DNA of 64,000 bases from Bacteroidales bacterium (GTDB lineage: Bacteria; Bacteroidota; Bacteroidia; Bacteroidales; Bacteroidaceae). Positions 28,372 to 37,474 of the stretch are shown here, one piece after another. How positions within the stretch are numbered: position 1 is the stretch's first letter; each line of letters starts with the position of its first letter. The notes beneath the pieces were generated by a model that saw nothing but the letters and a program-made list of their open reading frames with translations, did not search any database and was not told the origin of the DNA. Made by a program: the position numbers and the translations under genes. The stretch spans positions 62,001 through 126,000 of the forward strand of contig SUXS01000004.1 in assembly GCA_015060865.1 (NCBI GenBank), written 5' to 3'.

Positions 28372-28764
28372 ATGTATAACAGAAGATTCACTCCCGAAAG
28401 AATCCGTAAACTTGCGGAGAATGAGATTTTTGTATTTGGCAGCAACCTCGCTGGCTATCATGGTGGTGGGGCTGCACGCATCGCATTGGAAAAATTTGGC
28501 GCCATCTGGGGCCAGGGTGTAGGGATGCAAGGGCAGAGCTATGCTATCCCCACTATGCAAGGAGGCGTAGAGACTATCAAGCCCTATGTGGATGAGTTTA
28601 TCGAATTCGCCAAAGCTCACACGGAATACACCTTTCTTGTGACACGCATCGCTTGCGGCATCGCAGGTTTCCGTCCTTGCGAGATAGCTCCACTATTTGC
28701 TGGTACCCTGGAAGTGGAGAATGTTACACTCCCAGAAGATTTTGTAAAAATCATACAAAGCTAA
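28372..28764 (+). CDS. Macro-domain-like protein (A1S_2505 type)
   Basis: Protein of 130 residues resembling the A1S_2505 family of phage-associated proteins. FVFGSNLAGYHGGGAARIA near the N terminus looks like the phosphate-binding glycine loop of ADP-ribose-binding macro domains, and TRIACGIAGF is the second conserved block. It follows the Nudix regulator in the same direction and would share its promoter, which suggests a joint role in ADP-ribose or NAD-derived signals. Enzymatic activity is not established. Confidence 0.75.
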   Translation: MYNRRFTPERIRKLAENEIFVFGSNLAGYHGGGAARIALEKFGAIWGQGVGMQGQSYAIPTMQGGVETIKPYVDEFIEFAKAHTEYTFLVTRIACGIAGFRPCEIAPLFAGTLEVENVTLPEDFVKIIQS

Positions 28765-28793
28765 GACCTTTTATCAAATCACCCCGTTCGCAT

Positions 28794-28872
28794 CATTTCA
28801 TACCGTAGACCTACCATTTCGTACAGTCGACGGGAAAAGACTTGGTGGGATAGATAAAAATGTAGAAATTTA
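28794..28872 (+). promoter_or_regulatory. LytTR-type site and promoter of the TPR-retropepsin unit
   Basis: CATTTCATAC (28794-28803) and CATTTCGTAC (28815-28824) are direct repeats with a 21-bp period. TTG (28842-28844) follows after 17 bp, and a weak -7 GAAATTTA (28865-28872) after 20 bp. Confidence 0.75.
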
Positions 28873-28901
28873 CACAAGAAAACTTAAAGACAATACAACA
28901 A

Positions 28902-30947
28902 ATGAAAAAGGTAGTAGTAGCAATGATGGTGGCATTGATGACCACGGTAAGTGTGTGTGCACAGAAGGTGAAGCGTCCCGACACGTATAACTACAATCGG
29001 GGAATGGAACTGCTGGATAATGGTGAACTGGATGAGGGGTTGGAGTATCTGGAAAAGGAACTCGCTGACAACCCTAAGAACGGCTATGCGTATAGCTGGA
29101 TGGCGGCTGTGTATGTGGAAAAGGAACAGTATGGTAATGCGATGAGCTATGTGGACAAGGCGCTGAAGTATACGCCTAAGAAGGATAAGGAGTATATGTC
29201 AATGGCGCATGCCATCAAGTCACGCGTGCACTATCTGCTCGGTGAGATGGATGAGGCTATAGAGCAGCTGAGCGAATGTGTTGAACTGCAACCCGAAAAT
29301 ACCGAGGCCTACGAGCAACGTGCACAGCTATACTATGAGCAGGAGCAGTATGAACTGGCTGATAAGGATTACGAGCGACTCATCGAACTGGATAGAGGTG
29401 GCGTGATGGGATACATGGGTATCGGACGTAATGCTGTGGCACAGGAGAAATATGATGAGGCGATCAAGCAGTTTGACTATGTGGTGAAGATGCATACCGA
29501 CTATTCGTCGGGTTACTCATTCCGTGCCGAGGCTTACATAAAGAAGGGGGAATACACTAAGGCGTCTGATGATATCGTGAAGGCTCTCGAAATAAATGGG
29601 GATAGAAAGGCTTTCTACCTGTTGCAGGATATGGCGGATTCTGCCAAAATAGTTGTGGAGGCAAAACTGAAGGCAAAGAGCTTGAAAGACAAAAGCACTC
29701 CCGAGTGGCAAGAATATCTGGGTATTGTAAATGAATATGCGAAGGACTACCCTAAAGCTATCGAATACTACAAAAAGGCGATGGAGATATATCCATCGGC
29801 ATACGATGCCAATCGCATCTACGTGTGCTATGAGGCGATGGGTAACTATACCAAAGCACTGGAATATATCGACCATGTCATCGAAATGGACTCTACGGAT
29901 GTGGATGATATTCAGAGACGTGCCGAGGCACTATTCTACCTGGGACGAATGGATGAGTGCCTGCAGACCATAGATAGGTATGTGGAGGAGACTCCCGACT
30001 TCTTCGGTGGTTATGTTACTCGAGGATTCTTTAAAATATGTAACAATGACCTGGAAGGTGCTATCGAGGACTTCTCTATGGCGATAGCACTAAAGCCTGA
30101 GGTAGCTTACCCCTATACAAAACGTGGCGAGGCATATATGCGCCAGGGCAATGAAGAGGCGGCCAAGGCCGATTATCTGAAGGTGATCGAACTGGACACG
30201 GTGCCCAATCGTGAATCGACTGCCATGTATGCCTATCAGGCATTGGGTGAACTGGATAAGGCGAAGGAGTTTATGCAGTGTTTGATCAATGAAGATCCCG
30301 ATTATGAGGGGAACTATTATGATGCTGCTTGCCTCTATGCCCGAATGGGGGACAAGGAGAAGGCACTGGAGTTTCTGCGTCAGGCTTTAGATCGTGGATA
30401 TCGTGACTTTGCACACATAGCCATAGACTATGACCTGGATAGCATACGCGACACGGAGGAGTTCAAGGCGCTCATAGAGGAGTATAAGGAGAAGTACCAG
30501 TGGGGCGTATCTGACGCAGAAGAGAAAAAGTTTGAGGAGGTAACCATGGAGGTGCCCTTCACGAAGGACGGCAACATGTGCATGGTAAAGTGCAACATCA
30601 ACAACCTCCCACTCCACTTTATCTTCGACACGGGTGCCAGCATCATCTCGATGTCGGATGTGGAGGCTACATTCATGATGAAGAATGGCTACCTATCTGC
30701 CAAGGATGTGGTGGGGAAGCAACATTTCCTCACGGCCGACGGCAGCGTGAGCGAGGGCACAGTATTGAACTTGCGCAATGTAAACTTCGGCGGTGTCAAC
30801 CTCGACAACATTCAAGCCTCAGTGGTGAAGAACCAGCGTGCTCCGCTCCTGCTGGGCCAGTCGGTGATGCAGAAACTGGGCCGCATAGAGATCGACAACG
30901 ACCGACGTATGCTGAAGATTACTTACAAGAAGGTGGTGGAAGAGTGA
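28902..30947 (+). CDS. Exported TPR protein with a retropepsin-like protease domain
   Basis: Protein of 681 residues with a signal peptide (about 1-20), some twelve tetratricopeptide-like repeats (about 25-530) and a C-terminal retropepsin-like aspartic protease domain. The catalytic motif is D576-T-G-A-S580, and the second conserved block LLLGQSVMQKLGRIEIDN follows near 650. Such single-domain aspartic proteases act as dimers. The TPR array presumably binds partners or substrates in the periplasm. It is the first gene after a LytTR-type promoter and is followed by a lipoprotein gene after 51 bp. Confidence 0.88.
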   Translation: MKKVVVAMMVALMTTVSVCAQKVKRPDTYNYNRGMELLDNGELDEGLEYLEKELADNPKNGYAYSWMAAVYVEKEQYGNAMSYVDKALKYTPKKDKEYMSMAHAIKSRVHYLLGEMDEAIEQLSECVELQPENTEAYEQRAQLYYEQEQYELADKDYERLIELDRGGVMGYMGIGRNAVAQEKYDEAIKQFDYVVKMHTDYSSGYSFRAEAYIKKGEYTKASDDIVKALEINGDRKAFYLLQDMADSAKIVVEAKLKAKSLKDKSTPEWQEYLGIVNEYAKDYPKAIEYYKKAMEIYPSAYDANRIYVCYEAMGNYTKALEYIDHVIEMDSTDVDDIQRRAEALFYLGRMDECLQTIDRYVEETPDFFGGYVTRGFFKICNNDLEGAIEDFSMAIALKPEVAYPYTKRGEAYMRQGNEEAAKADYLKVIELDTVPNRESTAMYAYQALGELDKAKEFMQCLINEDPDYEGNYYDAACLYARMGDKEKALEFLRQALDRGYRDFAHIAIDYDLDSIRDTEEFKALIEEYKEKYQWGVSDAEEKKFEEVTMEVPFTKDGNMCMVKCNINNLPLHFIFDTGASIISMSDVEATFMMKNGYLSAKDVVGKQHFLTADGSVSEGTVLNLRNVNFGGVNLDNIQASVVKNQRAPLLLGQSVMQKLGRIEIDNDRRMLKITYKKVVEE

Positions 30948-30998
30948 TTTTGCAAAAAGAGGACAAGAAACAACAACCCCATTAACACATAAAGAGAT

Positions 30999-31547
30999 AT
31001 GAAAAAGACATTATACTATGCGATGCTGGTAGCTCTGCTCTGCAGTTGCGGCGGGAAGAGAAATGTTGACAACAATATCAACGAGTTGAAAACAGAGGTG
31101 ACAACTCACGATACTGTGGCAGCGGACACTGCGGAGGTGAGCGACACGACAAAGAAGTCGCTCAACGACATCCGTTTTGCTGGATGGACGGAGAAGGAGT
31201 GGCTCGACAATGAGTATATACGCACCCTTCGCCGTTACCTTGACGATTACAGTAAAGGCAAAATCGAATACGAGGCTTTGAATCCGTATCGTCACCTGAC
31301 GAAAGGACAATTCGTTGTAGGTCAGATAGAGCCTTTTATGCTGGGTGGAGTGTTCATGTACATCATGTTCGTGGATGACCCCGAAAAGGTGTTTACAGTA
31401 TGCGTGTATAGTGAGGTGGATGCTGAAGCGGAGAAGGTGTTGAACTACGAAGTGCGCAGTATCGAATACCAGAGCGAGGTGCCAGGCATGCCTAAGGAGC
31501 TATTGCAACAGATAATGAAAGAGCACCCCGAACAGAAGGTATGGTAA
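30999..31547 (+). CDS. Lipoprotein of unknown function
   Basis: Protein of 182 residues with a lipoprotein signal (LLCSCGGK; C16 or C18 as lipidation site). The rest has no recognised domain: an acidic linker, then FAGWTEKEWLDNEYIRTLRRYLDD and a small mixed alpha/beta part. It lies between the TPR-retropepsin gene and a membrane-anchored protein with short gaps, so it probably belongs to the same LytTR-controlled unit. Confidence 0.7.
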   Translation: MKKTLYYAMLVALLCSCGGKRNVDNNINELKTEVTTHDTVAADTAEVSDTTKKSLNDIRFAGWTEKEWLDNEYIRTLRRYLDDYSKGKIEYEALNPYRHLTKGQFVVGQIEPFMLGGVFMYIMFVDDPEKVFTVCVYSEVDAEAEKVLNYEVRSIEYQSEVPGMPKELLQQIMKEHPEQKVW

Positions 31548-31576
31548 TGGACTAATCATACACAAAAGATTGGATT

Positions 31577-33262
31577 ATGACAGAACTCATTATTGGAATA
31601 GGAGTATTTGCAGCCTTGATCATCTTTTATTGGTGTTTCAAGAGAGATGATACACCGCAAAACACCATTAAAGAGCAGACTCCGGGAGACATCTTCCGTG
31701 CCTTGGGCGCGGTATTGCATGGTGACGAAGAGGATGAAGATGGAAGTCGCCATACATATCTGGTGGAGTATCAGGGAGGAATATTTATGTTCGTCTTCCA
31801 CAAAGACTCGCCATGGGTCTTTTTGAGATTTTACGAATTCAAAGAATGCGGCTACGAACATTTACATAAGGCTTTGGAGGCGGCAAATAGTATCAACACC
31901 ACACAGGGAGCATGGAACTGTGGAATCTCCAAGAAGGAATCAGATACTGATGGTACGCCTATCCTTACAGCTAATCTTGAATACCTCTTCTCATGTGTCG
32001 GCAATCTGGAGCAGATGAAGGGGGAATTGCAAGTGTTATTGGGAGGTGCCTTTAGCCTTGCACGAGACTTCTCCGACGAGTTGGACAAGGCCATCAAAGA
32101 GGATGAAGAGAAGGACGAAATGTTTTTCAACGACTGCGCCTTCAACAACAAGCTGGCCACGATAAGCCGCCAGATGGAGGCGCACCATACGGATGAAGAG
32201 ACTGAGGATGAAGATACGCCATTCTTCCTGTCGGTACACCAGCTTGTACAACTCTATGAGAATGTGGACTTCGGCTGTCTGCTCTCACTGAAGATTGTGC
32301 AGGGCAATAGCGTAGAGCACATTACCGACATCAGCACCATCACCGCATTTGACGTACGCGAATACATTCGCCAGCATGCCGAGCCAACATCCTTGAACAG
32401 TATCGTGCTCATCTACGAGTTTGAGCATCAGACACTCTTCGTCAACCTCACCAAGGCCAAGGGTTCTACGGACAACACCTTATATTATATAGTCAATGTT
32501 GTGCGCTCGGGCGACGAGTTGGACCAGTTCATGGGCAATCGCACCTCACTGAGTAGTCGCACCATGCTCGAGGTGCGATTGAGCGGTGAGGATAAGGCCG
32601 CTTGGGAAGCCAAGTATATGATTGACGATGCCATGGACAAGGTGGCCAATGATAAGGAAGATGAGCTGACCGACGAGCAGCGTCTTGTGGTGGCTCACCA
32701 CCAACCCAACGCGCAGACCGACCTTTATTGGGGTAAGAAGTACTTCAACCACCGTTGCTACTACCAAGCACTGTTTCACTTCAATCGCGTCTTCCGCGTA
32801 ATCCTAACGAGACCTTATAAAGATTGGAAAGAAGGGGTGAAAGAACTCTTCTACGACATCTGCTATTATATAGGTTTCATCTACGCAGACCTCGGCATGA
32901 ATGTTCGCGCCTGCTATTACCTCAATATCGCCCGTGAATCCAATCGCATAGATTACATTGAAGAGTTCGTCAACTGCATCTGCAATATGCGCGACCCCAG
33001 TACCTTGGGAATGGTCGTATCATACATCAATGACATACGAGAGAAGATGGACGCCAACGAATCAGAGATCGAGCGCCTGATGCCCATGTTCCAGTTCTTC
33101 CAACGTCGTTACCTATACCTTCTCGTGGAATACAAGAAGTGGGACGAGGCTGAGAAGCAGGCCAACTTTATGCTCAAGAATGACATCGACGTGGAGTTTG
33201 CTAAGGATGAGCTGGAGTATGTACGCAAGATGCGTGAGGAGGATAAGAAAAACGAAAACTAA
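31577..33262 (+). CDS. Membrane-anchored protein, YbjN-like part plus helical repeats
   Basis: Protein of 561 residues, not firmly assigned. A membrane segment at about 4-20 is followed by a domain (35-150) whose pattern, with LVEYQGGIFMFVFHKDSPWVFLRFYEF and a later NINTTQGAWN-like block, resembles YbjN/secretion-chaperone-like folds. A second mixed region follows, and the C-terminal ~180 residues are TPR-like helical pairs (YYQALFHFNRVFRV, VRACYYLNIARES). It is the third gene of the LytTR-driven unit. Confidence 0.6.
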   Translation: MTELIIGIGVFAALIIFYWCFKRDDTPQNTIKEQTPGDIFRALGAVLHGDEEDEDGSRHTYLVEYQGGIFMFVFHKDSPWVFLRFYEFKECGYEHLHKALEAANSINTTQGAWNCGISKKESDTDGTPILTANLEYLFSCVGNLEQMKGELQVLLGGAFSLARDFSDELDKAIKEDEEKDEMFFNDCAFNNKLATISRQMEAHHTDEETEDEDTPFFLSVHQLVQLYENVDFGCLLSLKIVQGNSVEHITDISTITAFDVREYIRQHAEPTSLNSIVLIYEFEHQTLFVNLTKAKGSTDNTLYYIVNVVRSGDELDQFMGNRTSLSSRTMLEVRLSGEDKAAWEAKYMIDDAMDKVANDKEDELTDEQRLVVAHHQPNAQTDLYWGKKYFNHRCYYQALFHFNRVFRVILTRPYKDWKEGVKELFYDICYYIGFIYADLGMNVRACYYLNIARESNRIDYIEEFVNCICNMRDPSTLGMVVSYINDIREKMDANESEIERLMPMFQFFQRRYLYLLVEYKKWDEAEKQANFMLKNDIDVEFAKDELEYVRKMREEDKKNEN

Positions 33263-33279
33263 TAAGATTAAAGTCAGCA

Positions 33280-33792
33280 ATGAAAAGTATTAAAGAACTA
33301 CTCGCTTCATTCAAGAAGCAAGAACCCGTGAAGCCCGAACCAAAGCCGCGCCTCGACAACTCATTGGAGCGCTTCGTCGTGGCACAAGAGCGAATGTATC
33401 CCCGTGCCTTAGAGGAGGTAAAGAATGGCCGAAAGCTGTCGCACTGGATATGGTACATCTTCCCCCAACTGAAGGGATTAGGCACAAGCAACAACTCGCG
33501 CTACTATGGACTTGATGGTATCGAGGAAGCGCGTGCCTACCTCGCTCATCCCATCCTTGGAGCACGATTGCGCGAAATCACTACCGTCGTGTTGGAGTCA
33601 GACAAAGATGTTGACGAAATCTTCGGAGGCATCGACACCATCAAGCTACGCTCCTGCATGACCCTGTTTACTGAGATTGCCGATGACGACCTCTTTGACC
33701 AGGTATTAGAAAAGTGCTTCGAGGGGAAAAAGGATGAGAAGACATTAGAACTATTAGACAAGGCTCTTCCATGTGATGAGCGAGTTCTATAA
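33280..33792 (+). CDS. DUF1810 family protein
   Basis: DUF1810 protein of 170 residues, a family present in many bacteria. The conserved blocks are all present: LERFVVAQE, LEEVKNGRKLSHWIWYIFPQLKGLG, SRYYGLDGIEEARAYLAHPILGARL and KLRSCMTLF. An N-terminal ~25-residue basic extension is extra. Function is unknown; some relatives are linked to NAD or ADP-ribose chemistry, which I cannot confirm here. Confidence 0.85.
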   Translation: MKSIKELLASFKKQEPVKPEPKPRLDNSLERFVVAQERMYPRALEEVKNGRKLSHWIWYIFPQLKGLGTSNNSRYYGLDGIEEARAYLAHPILGARLREITTVVLESDKDVDEIFGGIDTIKLRSCMTLFTEIADDDLFDQVLEKCFEGKKDEKTLELLDKALPCDERVL

Positions 33793-33807
33793 TAGGTTTG
33801 TAAAGAT

Positions 33808-34746
33808 ATGAAGAAACTTTATATTGACATAGATGGTGTTCTATTAACTCTTAGGAATACACAACGTCCACTATATGCCGTTGAGTTTATTGATTTTATT
33901 ACATCTGAATTCGATTGCTATTGGCTCACGACACATTGTAAGGAAGGAAACACCTCACAACTCATGCAATACCTCTCACCATATTATGACGGAAAAACAT
34001 TAGAGAAATTAATGAGTGTAAAACCTACATCGTGGTTGACAGCGAAAACAGAAGCTATTGATTTCGAGTCAGACTTCTATTGGGTGGATGATTATATTTT
34101 CAATTTTGAGAAGGATGTATTAGAGAAATATGGTAAACTTGAAAGATGGATTAAAGTTGAATCCAACAATGAAAATGAATTAAAACATATAACAGAAATT
34201 TTGAAGTCCAAAAATGCCGTTAGTAAAAAGTTTATCTTCCTTGATATAGACGGTGTGTTAAATACAAGGCAATATGGCAATCGACTAATGAGAGAAGGGC
34301 TTGCCGAGTTTGATGAGAACGGTTCTCTGTTTGACCCTAAAGCTGTTGATAATTTGCGATACATCATAGAAGCCACAGATGCTAGTATTGTGATTAGCTC
34401 AAGTTGGCGTTTTGATGGCATGCAGACAATGAACAAATTGTGGAATGACAGGAGATTACCAGGTAAATTGATTGGGATTACTCCTCATTTATCCACTGCG
34501 CAGTTTGAAAACCTTGAGACTAATGAGTTATATCAGAAGCATCCGAGTGGTACCCGAGGAATAGAAATAGAAGAGTGGCTGCAGTTGAATACAAATAAAA
34601 TGTTGGAACCATATACTTATGCCGCCATCGACGATGAGGATGATTTCCTAATGCATCAAGCAGGACATATCGCTTTTACCAATTCTGAAACAGGAATCAC
34701 AAGAGAGGTTGCAAATAGGGTGATATCAATTCTGAATGGAATTTGA
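33808..34746 (+). CDS. Protein with two tandem HAD-like domains
   Basis: Protein of 312 residues built from two haloacid-dehalogenase-like domains. The first starts with D7-I-D9-G-V and ends in WVDDYIFNFE; the second starts with D146-I-D148-G-V, has the motif-II serine/threonine stretch IVISSSW and ends in AIDDEDDF. The second resembles the HAD domain found in bacterial RNA-repair (Swiss Army knife) proteins. Both carry the nucleophile pair, so phosphatase or 5'-phosphate processing activity is plausible. The gene is visibly richer in A and T than its upstream neighbours, which may indicate transfer. Confidence 0.75.
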   Translation: MKKLYIDIDGVLLTLRNTQRPLYAVEFIDFITSEFDCYWLTTHCKEGNTSQLMQYLSPYYDGKTLEKLMSVKPTSWLTAKTEAIDFESDFYWVDDYIFNFEKDVLEKYGKLERWIKVESNNENELKHITEILKSKNAVSKKFIFLDIDGVLNTRQYGNRLMREGLAEFDENGSLFDPKAVDNLRYIIEATDASIVISSSWRFDGMQTMNKLWNDRRLPGKLIGITPHLSTAQFENLETNELYQKHPSGTRGIEIEEWLQLNTNKMLEPYTYAAIDDEDDFLMHQAGHIAFTNSETGITREVANRVISILNGI

Positions 34747-34789
34747 CAATAGTATTAGTCTACTTATTCTGATTCTATCACAAAAGTTG

Positions 34790-34797
34790 TATATTTG
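34790..34797 (+). promoter_or_regulatory. -7 element TATATTTG before the MreB-like gene
   Basis: TATATTTG fits TAnnTTTG and lies 17 bp before the ATG; the leader would be very short. No TTG at -33. Confidence 0.55.
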
Positions 34798-34814
34798 CAC
34801 AAACTTAGATAAAT

Positions 34815-35873
34815 ATGAAAAACGCTTTTAAGAAAATACTCGAATATATTATCCCCCAACGTATTGCATTGCAGGTAGGTTCCAGGAACACTTGTCTTAT
34901 GGACGAAGAGGGCAACATCGAGTGTTTACTAACAACTGTTTTTGAAGAAGGGAAAGAACATTCGGGAAAATATCTTTGTGCAGGAGGTTTCTGGTGCCAT
35001 ACTGAAGGGTCATATCGTTATCTTTGGCCTATATGCAGAAGAGAAGTTTGCAACAACCTTGAGGCTTCTTCATTCTTCTTCAAATATACATTTTCACGAC
35101 TTTTTCACTTCAAGCCTTTACGCATCTATTCATCGGTAAGTCCAGGCACAACTGACATAGATTTTAGAGGACTAGTTGATGCCGTTTTGTCCAGCAAACA
35201 AGTAAAGAAGGCATCTTTCGTTTTTGAGCCAATAGCAGCTGCTATTGGGATGGGATTAGACATAGAAAAAGAGAACTACATTTTGGATATAGGTCATACA
35301 TCCTCCATGTTTTCAGTGATATCAAATAACAGAGTAAAGTATGCTCATGATATATATTCTCCGTGTATATGTGATGAAGTACTTAATGCGCTTAAAAGGG
35401 TGATGATGGAAAATAACATTCGCGTCAGCGAAGGGATGTTGTTGCGTATTCTGACGACTATAAAAGATAAGGAGGAATATGTCGTCCATGGCACAAATTC
35501 AGTTACAGCATTGCCTATGCAATTCACGATTACTCGGGAGCAAGTGATTTCATGTTATTCTCCTACGATAAGGAGCATTATAGATAGGGTTAAATCCTTC
35601 ATGAAGGAGAAGAAGCTTTCATTCTCAGCTGAGTCACCTCTATACTTGATAGGTGGAGGTTCTTGTTTGGCCGGAATATCGAAAATCTTTGCCGAGCAAG
35701 GAATAAATGTCGTTATCCCAGAGAATTCGGACAGAGTGATAGCCAAAGGACTTCACAGAATAGCAATGAATAAATGCAACTATCCTATTGATAGAGAGAA
35801 AGTAGTATTTAGAGAAGTGAAAAGTTTCAAACAAGTTCGCAATGCCCGAAGACTCCTTCCTCTATATGATTGA
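34815..35873 (+). CDS. Divergent MreB-like actin-fold protein
   Basis: Protein of 352 residues with the outline of MreB/FtsA/Hsp70-type ATPases. FEPIAAAIGMGLDI (near 137-150), LDIGHTSSMFSVIS as the phosphate-2 loop and LIGGGSCLAGI (near 281) as the adenosine motif are clear. The phosphate-1 loop, normally DLGTxNT, reads QVGSRNT and lacks its catalytic aspartate, and the phosphate-2 GGGTT is GHTSS. It is too different to be the cell-shape MreB. A filament protein or inactive ATP-binding scaffold is possible. It overlaps the next gene by 32 bp. Confidence 0.7.
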   Translation: MKNAFKKILEYIIPQRIALQVGSRNTCLMDEEGNIECLLTTVFEEGKEHSGKYLCAGGFWCHTEGSYRYLWPICRREVCNNLEASSFFFKYTFSRLFHFKPLRIYSSVSPGTTDIDFRGLVDAVLSSKQVKKASFVFEPIAAAIGMGLDIEKENYILDIGHTSSMFSVISNNRVKYAHDIYSPCICDEVLNALKRVMMENNIRVSEGMLLRILTTIKDKEEYVVHGTNSVTALPMQFTITREQVISCYSPTIRSIIDRVKSFMKEKKLSFSAESPLYLIGGGSCLAGISKIFAEQGINVVIPENSDRVIAKGLHRIAMNKCNYPIDREKVVFREVKSFKQVRNARRLLPLYD

Positions 35874-37353
35874 CAGCATGGCGAAGACCTGCAAGTGGTT
35901 TGCCTTGCAGGCCCTGCTGTTTTTCCTCATGCCCTATGTGTGGGATTATGAGTACAGCGGCAGCACCCTACTGCTGATGCTTGTGTACACCATGCTCTAT
36001 GCCGTGTACTGGAACTTTGTTCCCATGGGCAAGCGAGTGCGGTTGCTCTATCTCCCCTACGTTGCCTATATCATCATAGGAGTAGTGGTATATTGCGCTA
36101 CCGATGACTGGTGTGCCCCACTATGGCAAGTCATCCTGCTGCCTGTGTACGGAGCCACCTGCTTCATTGGCGTGAGGCTATTTCAGAGGGGAGCACACAA
36201 GCTACGGAAGCGGTTCCGGCTGGGTGGCCTCGTGGCATACACGGTGCTCATCCTATGCTTTATATTATTAAAGGTATCGAGCGTAGCATCGATGCGTGCC
36301 GAGGCCATGGAGCACGAACGTGCCGACATCATGGGACGGCGCGACTACTTGTTGGGCAAACTCATCACCTCGCCTGAGCGTGTGATTGACCAGATGCCCT
36401 CGATTGTAGGCGCTCAGTTTCAAGGCGAGTGGGCGCTATACTCCTGCTCCATGCTATCGGCCGCGCTGGCCAATATCACCCAGCAATATCCCGAGACAAG
36501 GGACGAGAACATACACTACATCGAGCGCCTCATCGAGATTGTCATGTCGCCCGAGCTGCGCCGCTACGATGCCATGCGCTGGGGCGAAGACCCACTCGAG
36601 ACTCTCGATGGCAACAATAGCCATGTGTCGTACCTCAGCCATCTGGCTTGGATGATATGCAGCTACAAGGAGGTGGGCGGCACCGACCGCTACGACGAGC
36701 TGCTGACCTCGCTTTGCGCCACCATGAACCGTCGCATCCTCAGCAGCCAAGCCCTCAACCTCCCCACTTACCCGGGCGAAGCCATCTACATTCCCGATAT
36801 GCTGGTAGCCATCATGGCGCTACAGAAGTATGCCAACCTGCATCAAGGACAGTACCGCCCCACCGTGGAGCAGTGGGTGCGCCGGGCAAAGCGTGAGTGG
36901 ACGGACAAGGACACGGGCGTGCTCCTCTCCTTCCTCCAGGAAGATGGCAGCCAGTTTGTTGGCAGTCCCGTCAAAGGCTCCTACTCGGCCCTCAACTGCT
37001 ACTACCTCACCTTCATCGATGAGGAGTTTGCCCGCGAGCAATATATGAAGACGAAAGCCCTGTTCTGGAAAGAAGGACTCGTGCCTGGGCTCAAAGAATA
37101 CCACGACCGCACCTGCCTCATCGGCATGGACATCGATGCCGGTCCCATCCTCCTCGAGCTGAGCCCCTCAGGCACCGCCTTCTTTGCCGGCCCTGCCTCC
37201 CATTTCGCAGATACAAGTGTGAAGAACGACATCTTGAAGACCGCCGAGATAGCCGGCCACACCATCCAGTTCGGCCACAAGCGCCACTACCTCCTTGCCA
37301 ACATCGCCCTTGTGGGCGAAGCCATCATGCTGGCGATGCGGACGCATAGGTGA
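35842..37353 (+). CDS. Integral membrane protein with a C-terminal helical (toroid-like) domain
   Basis: Protein of 503 residues, not assigned to a named family with confidence. About five hydrophobic segments occupy residues 18-160. The C-terminal ~330 residues form helix pairs with LSHLAWMICSYKEVGG, LNLPTYPGEAIYIPDMLVAIMAL and GPASHFADT motifs, which suggests an alpha/alpha toroid such as that of glycoside hydrolases or linalool dehydratase-like proteins. The ATG at 35842 overlaps the MreB-like gene by 32 bp; an in-frame ATG at 35866, overlapping the stop, is an equally good start and suggests coupling. Confidence 0.6.
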   Translation: MPEDSFLYMIDSMAKTCKWFALQALLFFLMPYVWDYEYSGSTLLLMLVYTMLYAVYWNFVPMGKRVRLLYLPYVAYIIIGVVVYCATDDWCAPLWQVILLPVYGATCFIGVRLFQRGAHKLRKRFRLGGLVAYTVLILCFILLKVSSVASMRAEAMEHERADIMGRRDYLLGKLITSPERVIDQMPSIVGAQFQGEWALYSCSMLSAALANITQQYPETRDENIHYIERLIEIVMSPELRRYDAMRWGEDPLETLDGNNSHVSYLSHLAWMICSYKEVGGTDRYDELLTSLCATMNRRILSSQALNLPTYPGEAIYIPDMLVAIMALQKYANLHQGQYRPTVEQWVRRAKREWTDKDTGVLLSFLQEDGSQFVGSPVKGSYSALNCYYLTFIDEEFAREQYMKTKALFWKEGLVPGLKEYHDRTCLIGMDIDAGPILLELSPSGTAFFAGPASHFADTSVKNDILKTAEIAGHTIQFGHKRHYLLANIALVGEAIMLAMRTHR

Positions 37354-37401
37354 TTTTCGAAGTAAAAAATGTACACATTTCACAAAACTGCACATCTTAT
37401 T

Positions 37402-37426
37402 ATGCAGAATATAGATAATTCTGCAT
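37402..37426. promoter_or_regulatory. Palindrome ATGCAGAAT-N7-ATTCTGCAT
   Basis: A perfect 9-bp inverted repeat in the leader region of the AAA ATPase gene, one of several TGCA-centred elements between 37385 and 37475. Confidence 0.5.
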
Positions 37427-37452
37427 GTTTGAACGTGCAATGTTTGCAAATA

Positions 37453-37474
37453 ATTGCACATTTGATTGTGCAAT
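37453..37474. promoter_or_regulatory. Palindrome ATTGCACA-N6-TGTGCAAT over the -33 region
   Basis: A perfect 8-bp inverted repeat that overlaps the -33 TTG (37466-37468) of the promoter TTG-N20-TACATTTG (-7 at 37489-37496) for the AAA ATPase gene. A repressor site is likely. Confidence 0.6.

Noticed and set aside
34815-35873. Cell-shape gene mreB
   Set aside because: Nucleotide-binding loops are degenerate and no mreC, mreD or rodA genes follow.
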